NCBI GenBank assembly: GCA_001604005.1
Contig: LVAM01000019.1
Location: 1 to 64,000, forward strand
Direction of reading: 5' to 3'
DNA: 64,000 bases
Source: Clostridiales bacterium Firm_07
GTDB lineage: Bacteria; Bacillota; Clostridia; Oscillospirales; CAG-272
Shown: positions 9,430 through 18,100 of the stretch, piece by piece
How the letters are laid out: each line of letters starts with the position of its first letter
How positions within the stretch are numbered: position 1 is the first letter of the stretch
Program-made: the position numbers and the translations under genes
Notes under the pieces: model-generated
The model's database searches: none
Seen by the model: only the letters and a program-made list of their open reading frames with translations
Told to the model about the DNA's origin: nothing

Positions 9430-12400
9430 TTATCCGGCCGAGACCAGTTCGATCGAATAGAGATTGTTGTAACTGAATGGCGTATTGGCGCAGATATACA
9501 TCTTGCCGGGTTCCAAATGCAAATTTTCGCCCTCGTATCCGGAGGCGTTCAGTTGATCCGGACCTTTGATGTATTCCACAAAGTTTCCGTCCCAGTCGTA
9601 CACCATAATGCAGGAGCGGTTATGTTGCAGGAAATACACGTAGTTTGCGTCGGCATAAATGCCCTGCGTGGTGTATTGCGTCTGAATGGTACGCACGCTG
9701 TAAAGGTGGTTGAAGTTGGCGTCCATCACCGCCATATTCTCGCCGCCGCTGCGCGCCGCCACGTACTGGTTGCGCTCGGGGTTATAGTGCAGACCGTAAA
9801 TGTTGAAACCGATGGTAAACGTGCGTTTATACGCCATCGTTTCCGCGTTAAACACCGAAATGAGAGCGGCGTTCGGCTGGTTGTGCACCACAAACAATTC
9901 CTTCGTATTGGGGTTGTAGGTAATGTCGTTTGCGTGGTCGAGGTCGCGCGGCGTGGAATAGCTGACGACCGTCTTGTTCACAACGTCGTATTTTAGGATG
10001 ATGAAAGAATAATAGTCGGGATAGATGCTGGAAAGTCCGCCGTTGCTGAGCATCGCCAAATAATAGTATCGCGAGCCGTCAAAGCAGCCGCCCTGCACGC
10101 CCGTATATTTTGGGTCTTTGAGGGTGGTGGTATCGCCGGTGCCGATTTCGCCGGTTTCGGGATCATAGGTAACGGCGGTGACTTTGAAAGAGCCGGAAAG
10201 CGTTTTATAAGCAACGCTCTTCGTGGCGGTGATCTTTATCTTGCGAGAGGTATAAGGAGCGAAAATCGAGTTTTCTTCTTCCAGTCTGGCTTGCGCCAAG
10301 CGTGCCGAAGCTTGGGCACTGGTTTCGCCTTCCACCTCGGGATAACGGTCATAAACGGCGTTGATAGCGTTGCGCAGCGTATAGTTGGCAAGCGGGAAAT
10401 AATAATCCGAAATGGTGGGGAAGAGATCCACGTCTACGACGATCGTGCAGAGTTTGGGGTTGTGGATCGCGCGCCCGCCCGCCGTTTCAAACACGGCGCC
10501 CTCGGCTGTCAACACAAGATAGGGACCGGTCGTGCGGATGTCGATGCAATACGCATTTGCGGAATATGCGTGAAATTCGCCGCTTTTCAGCGCGTAGGAA
10601 AGTCTGGTTTCAAGGGCAAGTCCGGCGGCGGAATCATAAGCGTTAAAGACGGGCGTCGTCATCGAGAAGTTTTGCGCCGCCGAGCCGAGCACCACGCCCG
10701 AAGCGGAATTGTACGCATTGAAAGTGCCGCCGTTCAGTGTAAGTGTGGAGTTGGAACCGGCTGTTCTTACGCCCGCGCCGGAATTATAAACGTTGAAAGT
10801 GCCGCCTTTCAGCGTTGCTTTCGCGTCGAGACCGGAAACCTCCACGCCCGCGCCGGAGTCGTGAGCGTTAAAGGTGCCGCTGTTTACCGTCAGAGTCGCG
10901 CCTTCGCCCGAAACGAGCACAGCCGCGCCGGAGCCTCTGCCTGTCAGCGTGCCGCCGTTTATATTCATCACGGCGCCGCTTCCGTCCAGCGCAAAAGCGC
11001 TTCCCGCCGCCTCGTACGTGCCGCTTGGCAGCGTCAGCGTGGCATTGGTATGGACCGAGATCAGCGCGGCGTTCTCGCTTGTCGAGGAGTTGGTAACGGC
11101 GACGTTGTTGAGCGTCAGCGTTGCGGCAATCACGCGCAGCGCCGGCCCGTCGTTGGCGGAGGTGATGACGTGATTGTTTCCGTTCAGCGTCACGGTGTAA
11201 GAGGTGGAGAGCGACGCGGAGCCGCTTGTCAGCGATACGTCGCCGAGCAAGATGGCGCTTCCCTTGGAGGGAATACTGTTGAGCGCGTACGTAAGGTGGC
11301 TGTACGTGCCTTGCAGTTTGTTGGAAGAGTTATACACGGCGATCAGCGGGTCACCCAGTGTTGCGGGATGTGCAAGACCGTAACCGTATTGGGCGTTCAG
11401 AATGGAAGTGACAGCCATTTGACCGATCAGCACCAAGTCTTCCGCGCCCCAAATGCCGCCGTTTTCCGATGCGTCGGGGGCAAGTTTTGCGGAATCCAAT
11501 ACAAACACGCTGCCCGCGCCTTGCTTGGGGAGTTTATCCTGCAAGGTAATAAATTTGCTGTTGGTAACGGCGTTCGTGCCGCCAAGCGCCGTGGGGATCT
11601 CCGCGGTGACGAAAGGAAGCGCCGAGAGATCGCCGCCGAAGATGCTTTCAAGATCGGCGCGCAGATCCTTGACAAGGGAGACGAACATATTGGAATACGA
11701 GTACGGATATGCGGCGGTCGTCATCAAAACGGGGTAGTTATATTTGCCGATGGTAGCGGAGAAATCCAACGTTTCGCCTTCGTACGTCAGTTCGGTCACG
11801 GTGGAATCCGCCGCGCCCTGCATAAAGACGATGCCCTTGATCGCGATGGATTCATAGCCGCCCGCGGCGAAGTTGTTATAGGAGGCAATGACGGATTGCA
11901 CCAGTTTTTTGTAATAATATCCCGAAAGTTCTTCGCTGTTTGCACCGTGTGCGGCGAGGAACGAGGGAGGCGCAAAGTTGCCGAAAGTCGTCACGGTCTC
12001 GCCGTCGTCTTCAAGTTTTTGCACAATATCCAGCAGATGCGCGTCTTTCGCCGTCACTTTGATGATGCAGGCGACTTTGCCGGTCTCTTCGTTGTAATAT
12101 TCCGAAAGCAGTTTCGCCATACCGAGTTCCACGCCCACTTTGTCGCCCGTGATTTTGGCAGGGACGGGGTTCAAATTGCCGTTGGAGGCGTCGATGACAA
12201 GCACGTTGGAATATCCTTTGGTAAACTCCTCGTCCAACGCGGCAAACGCGTCGTTTGAAGAGCTGTAACCCGTTTCTTCGCTGTCGCCCGCCAAAATATA
12301 GATGTCCATTTCCGCCAAGGCTTCGTCCGGATCGAAATACATAGCAAGCACTTCGCGCTGCGCGGAGGTGTAGGGGCTGAACGTGCCGTCTCCCGTCGCG

Positions 12401-14919
12401 TATTGATACACGGCGTCTTGTTTTACTTTCACGTCGCGGTAGGCAAGCCGTGCGACGCCGGCGATCGAACGGAAGGGCACGGTTGCGTCGGGAGCGGAAT
12501 AATGCACGGTGGGCGCGCCGTCCCGCGCGGTGTATTTTGCGTAAACGATCGCGCAGAAAGCGCGTTTGTAGTTATATTCCCGCACGTTGATCATCGATGC
12601 GCAGATCGTAATCGAGCCGTCGTCGTTGACGGTCATACCTTCCACCGCGGGAATCTCCAAGATCGTTTTTCCCTCGCGCCGCAGAAGTTCCGGCGCAAAG
12701 GTCGTGCCGTCTTTGAGATAATCGGCGGGAAGAATGATGGTGCCGTATTCCACCGCGGTATCGGCCATTTTGGCGTTTTCCAACATCGAGCAGTAACCCG
12801 CCGAAATGGTGGAAACGAAGCGGATGCCCGAGGAATTTTTCACCGTGCGCACCGCCGCGCCGGACTCCACCGAAATGGAATTGTAGACATAGCGGTTAAA
12901 GAGCGGGGGATATTCGACGTTGTTTGCGGAAGAAGCGCCGCTGCCGCATTTGCGGATATATTTTCCGCCCTGTGCGTTATAGGCGTAAAGGATCGCGCGC
13001 GTGTTGTCGGAATCCTGCGCCGCTTGGAAAACGGCGGCGGAAGCGTTGGAGGCGATGTACGTGCCGCCGTAAATGTTGCCGAGGTCGGAGAAAGAAGAAT
13101 CGGTGCCGATGCGCACAAGCGCGGTGGTTGCATTGCCTCCGACAAAAGTGCCGCCGTAAATGGAGAGCGTGCTGTTGGAAGTTTGCACGATCAGGCTTTC
13201 CGCGTTCGATTGGAAATAGCCGCCGTAGATCGAAAGCGCCGGCGCGTTTCCGTTGATGAAAGATCCGGGGCTGCCCGCGCCGATGAAAGTGCCGCCGGTG
13301 ATCGTTCCCGTGCCGGAGATCGCGAACATTTGAGAAGCGGCCGCGTAGAAATCACCGCCGGAGATGATGAGCGTGGCGTTGGGACGAATATAGATCAGCG
13401 GATCGACGCCTTCCGCACCGTTGCGGATCGTGCCGCCCGAAACGGTGACGGTGGTATTGACGGATTCGGTAAAGATGGCGTAGCCTTTTTCCGTGTAGAT
13501 CTCGCCGCCGCTTACTGTGATCGTGGAGCCGGAAGACGAGCCGATGCCGCGCGTTTTGGCCGAGATACTGCCGCCCTCGATCACAATGGAACCCTTGGCG
13601 GTGTTGGACCAAACGGCAAAGCCGGAATCCGACGTAACGGAACCGCTTTTTATGATCAGATCAGCGGAGGAAGACAGCAACAGAGCGCGATTGCCGGCCG
13701 AGGTGATCGCGGTGCCGTCTATCGTGATCGCGGGCGTTTGCGCCGCGCCGCCGTCGGGGAGTTTTGTATAAACGGCATATCCCTTTGCCGTGATGGAGCC
13801 GCCGTTCAGATTCAGAACGGGAGAGGCTGTGGTGGTGATCGCCGTATCGTTGACGGCGATGATTTTTGCGGAATCTTGCATCGTGAGCGTCGCGTTGGCG
13901 CTGATGCTGAAAACACTGCCCGACGTGGCGTTTGCCGTGATGCTTGCCGCGCCCGAGAGCGTGATGTTTGCCGCGGCGCTGACGGTCGAGGCGGGGGAAG
14001 AGGTCGCGGTGGCGGTGATCGCCGTATTGCCGGAGATCGAGACCGTGGCAGGGGCGGAGAGCGTAAACGCGATGGGCCCGGAGAACGTGCCGTCGGTTAA
14101 ATTCAGGGTAAGACCGGCGTTGCGGCAGTTAAAGAGAAAAGAAACCGAGGTGTAGGTGCCGCCGTCGATGAGAACGGTGCCGGCCGTATTGCAGTCAAAG
14201 AGCGCGGAGGTGGTGTTCGATCCCGCTTTGGTAACGGTGTTGCCGCGCGAGGTGATCGAAGCGGCAGACTCCGCGAAAAAGGCGTTTTGAGCTTGGAGAT
14301 CGCACGTGACGTTCTCAACGATGAGCGAAGCGGAAGAAGTGCCGCCCACAAGGCACCTGCCGGCACCGTTGCAGACGAGGGAGCCGCCGCTTACGTTCGC
14401 TTTCGAGTCGACACCGTTTGCCCATACAAGGCGCATATCGCTGCCGCCGGTCGCCGATATTTGACAGTCGTTCAGATTCAACGTGCCGGAGGAAACGATC
14501 AGTGCTCTGCCGCCGGAGCCGGTATACGTCGAGGTGATCGTCGTCTCGTTCAGCGTGACCGTGGGCGCGCCGCCGGAAGCGAGAATGATCTGCTTTGCGC
14601 CGCTGCCGGTGATATTGAAATTGTTGAACGTGACGTTGGCGTTGTCGGAAAAGGTGAGCGCATAACTGCCCAACGTCATTTTAGAGCCGTTTGTGGTTTC
14701 GATCGTCAGCGTTTTGGAGATGGTCAGATTGGCGGAAAGCGTTTCGTTTGCCGTCAGCGTGATGGTATCGCCGTCGCTTGCCGCTTCAACGGCCGCCGGA
14801 AGCTTATAGTTGCCGTTGCCGTTCACTTTACAGGTTGCGGAAGCCCCCAGGAGCGTGAGCCCCGCGAAGAGCAGGGCGAAAAGCAAAAACACAAATGACG
14901 CCCGCAGAATTTTTTTCAT
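9430..14919 (-). CDS. Giant secreted beta-helix protein with degenerate SGNH domain (paralogue 2)
   Basis: An 1829-aa exoprotein. The start is the ATG at 14919, preceded by GGAGGTG at good spacing; an upstream in-frame GTG overlaps that site. Order: signal peptide (MKKILRAS, core, GASA), GGT-type beta-helix to about 690, the shared GIRFVSTI / TICASMI module (about 695-850), an SGNH-like domain (about 870-1170), a further beta-helix block with repeated GGTFNAYNSG-type rungs, and from about 1595 a propeller-like end. The SGNH signatures are broken. Where the paralogues have GQSN, WMQGE and AHW, this one has GDSE, FMQGA and GIW, so the nucleophile Ser remains but the Asn, Glu and His are gone. 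It is probably not an active esterase and may bind glycan or act as scaffold (inference). It has its own promoter and terminator. Confidence 0.85.
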   Translation of the reverse strand: MKKILRASFVFLLFALLFAGLTLLGASATCKVNGNGNYKLPAAVEAASDGDTITLTANETLSANLTISKTLTIETTNGSKMTLGSYALTFSDNANVTFNNFNITGSGAKQIILASGGAPTVTLNETTITSTYTGSGGRALIVSSGTLNLNDCQISATGGSDMRLVWANGVDSKANVSGGSLVCNGAGRCLVGGTSSASLIVENVTCDLQAQNAFFAESAASITSRGNTVTKAGSNTTSALFDCNTAGTVLIDGGTYTSVSFLFNCRNAGLTLNLTDGTFSGPIAFTLSAPATVSISGNTAITATATSSPASTVSAAANITLSGAASITANATSGSVFSISANATLTMQDSAKIIAVNDTAITTTASPVLNLNGGSITAKGYAVYTKLPDGGAAQTPAITIDGTAITSAGNRALLLSSSADLIIKSGSVTSDSGFAVWSNTAKGSIVIEGGSISAKTRGIGSSSGSTITVSGGEIYTEKGYAIFTESVNTTVTVSGGTIRNGAEGVDPLIYIRPNATLIISGGDFYAAASQMFAISGTGTITGGTFIGAGSPGSFINGNAPALSIYGGYFQSNAESLIVQTSNSTLSIYGGTFVGGNATTALVRIGTDSSFSDLGNIYGGTYIASNASAAVFQAAQDSDNTRAILYAYNAQGGKYIRKCGSGASSANNVEYPPLFNRYVYNSISVESGAAVRTVKNSSGIRFVSTISAGYCSMLENAKMADTAVEYGTIILPADYLKDGTTFAPELLRREGKTILEIPAVEGMTVNDDGSITICASMINVREYNYKRAFCAIVYAKYTARDGAPTVHYSAPDATVPFRSIAGVARLAYRDVKVKQDAVYQYATGDGTFSPYTSAQREVLAMYFDPDEALAEMDIYILAGDSEETGYSSSNDAFAALDEEFTKGYSNVLVIDASNGNLNPVPAKITGDKVGVELGMAKLLSEYYNEETGKVACIIKVTAKDAHLLDIVQKLEDDGETVTTFGNFAPPSFLAAHGANSEELSGYYYKKLVQSVIASYNNFAAGGYESIAIKGIVFMQGAADSTVTELTYEGETLDFSATIGKYNYPVLMTTAAYPYSYSNMFVSLVKDLRADLESIFGGDLSALPFVTAEIPTALGGTNAVTNSKFITLQDKLPKQGAGSVFVLDSAKLAPDASENGGIWGAEDLVLIGQMAVTSILNAQYGYGLAHPATLGDPLIAVYNSSNKLQGTYSHLTYALNSIPSKGSAILLGDVSLTSGSASLSTSYTVTLNGNNHVITSANDGPALRVIAATLTLNNVAVTNSSTSENAALISVHTNATLTLPSGTYEAAGSAFALDGSGAVMNINGGTLTGRGSGAAVLVSGEGATLTVNSGTFNAHDSGAGVEVSGLDAKATLKGGTFNVYNSGAGVRTAGSNSTLTLNGGTFNAYNSASGVVLGSAAQNFSMTTPVFNAYDSAAGLALETRLSYALKSGEFHAYSANAYCIDIRTTGPYLVLTAEGAVFETAGGRAIHNPKLCTIVVDVDLFPTISDYYFPLANYTLRNAINAVYDRYPEVEGETSAQASARLAQARLEEENSIFAPYTSRKIKITATKSVAYKTLSGSFKVTAVTYDPETGEIGTGDTTTLKDPKYTGVQGGCFDGSRYYYLAMLSNGGLSSIYPDYYSFIILKYDVVNKTVVSYSTPRDLDHANDITYNPNTKELFVVHNQPNAALISVFNAETMAYKRTFTIGFNIYGLHYNPERNQYVAARSGGENMAVMDANFNHLYSVRTIQTQYTTQGIYADANYVYFLQHNRSCIMVYDWDGNFVEYIKGPDQLNASGYEGENLHLEPGKMYICANTPFSYNNLYSIELVSAG

Positions 14920-14981
14920 AAAAAACACCTCCGAAACAGATTGAAACCGCAGTTCGAAAAAAGCAAAAAAAACCTACAAAC

Positions 14982-15010
14982 ATTATACAGTAATTTGAAT
15001 GAAAAGTCAA
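14982..15010 (-). promoter_or_regulatory. Sigma-A promoter of paralogue 2
   Basis: Minus-strand TTGACT (15005-15010) and a perfect TATAAT (14982-14987) with a 17-base spacer. The predicted start near 14975 leaves a leader of about 56 bases before the ATG at 14919. Confidence 0.75.
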
Positions 15011-15043
15011 TCGTTTTTTGAAAAAACAAGCGTGTTTTCGGGC

Positions 15044-15078
15044 AAAAAAGCACCGCGCAAGCAGTGCTTGCGCGGTGC
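15044..15078 (-). terminator. Terminator of paralogue 3
   Basis: A 12-bp GC-rich stem (15050-15061 with 15067-15078, loop CAGTG) is followed on the minus strand by six T (plus-strand A at 15044-15049). It separates paralogue 3 from the promoter of paralogue 2. Confidence 0.85.
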
Positions 15079-15114
15079 GGGGGATCGCGCTCCCGTCAAG
15101 GAGCGCTTTTCGGT

Positions 15115-18100
15115 TTAATCTGCGTAGTAGAGCGTGCCGCCGTTGCAGGTCAGGTTGGCGGTATTGATGTTTTCGGTGACAGCGTACGTAGAGGAAGTAA
15201 CGTGAATGCAGTTTGCGTCGTCTGCCGCCGTAAAGGTGCCGCCGGTGATCTTGATGACAGCGCCGTCGGTGTTGGGCTGGACACGGACACAGCAACCGAG
15301 TTCGTTGTTGTTTCCGGTCGCGTCGATCGTTGCGCTGCTGAAGGTACCGCCGGTGATTGTGACGGTGCTTGCGGTGTTCAGTTTGACGATCGCGTAGTTG
15401 GCGGATTCGGAATGGGTAACGGTGAAGGTGCCGCTCTTGATCGTCAGCGAGCAGTCGCTGTAACTGATGACGAAGCACCAGTAAGCCATATTCCAGGTGC
15501 CGCCGTCGACCGTGAGATTTGCTCCGTCATAGAAGTATGCGAAGTAGGTTTGACCGTATTCGCCGTTTTCATCGCTTCCTTGCACGACGTTCAGATTCTT
15601 GATCGTAAGGTTCGTGCCGTAAAGATCCAGCGCGTGCGGGCGGTTGCTGGCATTTCCGTTCATATTGATCGTAAAGGTCTTGCCGTTGCCGTCCACCGTC
15701 ACGGCCTTATCGTTGTTCACGTAGAAGGAAGTGTCGGAGGAGAAGTCCTTGAGAACTTTCACGGTGCCGCCTGCGGGGCAGGAATTGATGGCGGAAGCAA
15801 AGTCGTCGTATTTGGCGAGCGAAGTGCCGCTCTTTGTAAAGACTTCAAAGGTGGAGAACTCTTGCGTAAAGATGGATGTGCCGGTCAGCGTGCAGGAGGA
15901 TCTGTTCATCGAGATCGCCGAGCTCTTGGGGTTGTTGATGGCGCAGACGCCGGGTTGACCGACAAAGGTCGCGTAACTGATTCCGCCCTGCACGTAGGCA
16001 TTGTCGATGACGATGCAGTAGCCGCCTTCTTCACCCTCAAACTGTGCGGAGTAGAAGGAGCCGCCCGTGATGTCGAGCGTGGCGTGATAAACGCCGCCCG
16101 GAAGCGTCACGTAGACGCACGAGCCGTTCTGCGCCGCGGTAAAGGTGCCGTCCTCAATGTTCACGGTGCAATCCGCGTTGCAGACGATCGGGGCATTGGT
16201 GATATCGGCGGCGAATCTGGTCTCAAACGCGCCGTAAAGCACGTTCAGCGTGCAACCCGCGGTGTCCAGATAGAAGCCGTATTGATAGGAGTTGAAGGAG
16301 GAGTCTCCGTCGATCGTGACGATGGCGTTGTCATAGAGGCAGGCGGCGTACGCGCCGGCAGATTCCGTATTGTGATACAGATTGAAGTCGATCAACGTGA
16401 TGTCGGTGCCGATGAAGCGCAGGGCGTGATCGGGAGAGTTGGAATACAGCGTATAGCCGTTGCCGTTCAGCGTGATCGCGTTCTGGTTGGCGATATTGAG
16501 CGCCGCGGAGTCGATGATCACGTCGTCCTGCAATTCGATCGTCGCGCCCTCGGGTGCGATGCCGATGGCGTAAGCAAGGCTGTTGAAACAGCCGATCTCG
16601 TCGTCGTTTTCGTCATATACGATGGCGATGGGGGTATCTTCGTCAATAAAGGGTTCGGGGATATCCAGCGTGTCGTCGTAATGGAGCATAAAGGCTCTCG
16701 CGACCATCTTGCCGATTAGGGTGATGTCCTCCGCGGTCCAGTGCGCGTTGTCGCCGGAATAATAACCGGTAGCGAGAACCGAAGAATTGACGGTGTAAAC
16801 GTTGTCGAATTCTTCCGCCATCGCGCGCTGCATTGCGATGAACTCCGCCTCGTAATCGTTGAAGTTTCTGCCGAAGGAAGCCGAGATCTCGCCGATCACG
16901 AAGGGCATTTCGGAGAGGTCTTCACCGGTCATTTCGCCGAAGTCGTTGCGCATATCTTCCATCAACATATTGAAGACGCTGGGATAAGAGAAGGGAAGAT
17001 CAAAGGAGAGAAGTTCAAAGTCGGGCGTGCCGATGGTGTAGCTGACGCCATCCACGCGGCTTTCTTCCGGCGTGGTGGCGGAGCCGAATCTCAGCGTGTC
17101 GCCCTCGAAAACGAGCGAGGAGAGCGCGCGCTCGGCTTCACCCTGCATCCAGAAGACGCCCTTGACGCTGACGTCGTATCCTTCGGCTTCGAGATTATCG
17201 ACGGCGTTTTGCATAATTTCCATCAAAGAGCGATATTGCTGACCGGAAAATTCGCCGTTCGCGCCGTATGCGTCGATAAAGGAAGGCGGCAACCAGTTGC
17301 CGTTGCGGGCGTTGGAACCGGTGAGGACGTCAAGCAGGTTCGTGCCGCCGTCAGACCATTTCACGATGCAGGCGGTGCGGTCGGAATCTTCATTATACAT
17401 ATACTGGTTGAAGTAGTCCGCCATACCGACTTCGGCGCCCAGATTCTTTGTACCGCCGCCAAGACCAAGTTTGGCGGTGCCGAGTTCCGTGATATCGGAA
17501 TAGGTGATGTTGTAGCTACTGCCGTAGCCCGCCGCGCCGGAGTAGAGAACTCTCGAATAACCGTTCACATAGTCCGGGTTTGCCTCGGCAAAGGCGGTGT
17601 TGAAGGAACCGTAGCCGGAGGCGTTGGATTGACCTGCGATGACGTAAATGTCAACGGGTTTATCCGCGTCCGCCTCGGCGGCAAAGGTTTCGAGAATGGC
17701 AATTTGATCCGCGTTGTAGGCATAAGGATTTTTGAGTGCCTTTTTCGCCAGGTTGGCGGCGGAGCGGCTGTTGGCGGATTGACGGAAATCGGAATACACC
17801 ACCGCGGTGGTATCGCTGCCTTTTTCCGTGTAGGTCGCCATCACGACGGCGGAGAATTTGCGCGCGATGTTCCAGGAGTTGAGCGGAGCGATCGTGGCGC
17901 AAATGGTCAGCGAACCGTCAAGATTCTCGGTGATACCCTCTTCGGCATCAATCACGAGATAGGATTTGCCCAGCGTGTCAAGCGTGTCGCAGGAGAAGCC
18001 GGCAAGCCCTTCGAGATAATCGGTGGGAACGATGATCGTGCTGTATGTCACCGCCCCGTCCTTTGCGGCACTTGTGAGACGCTCGACAAAGCCGCGCGAC

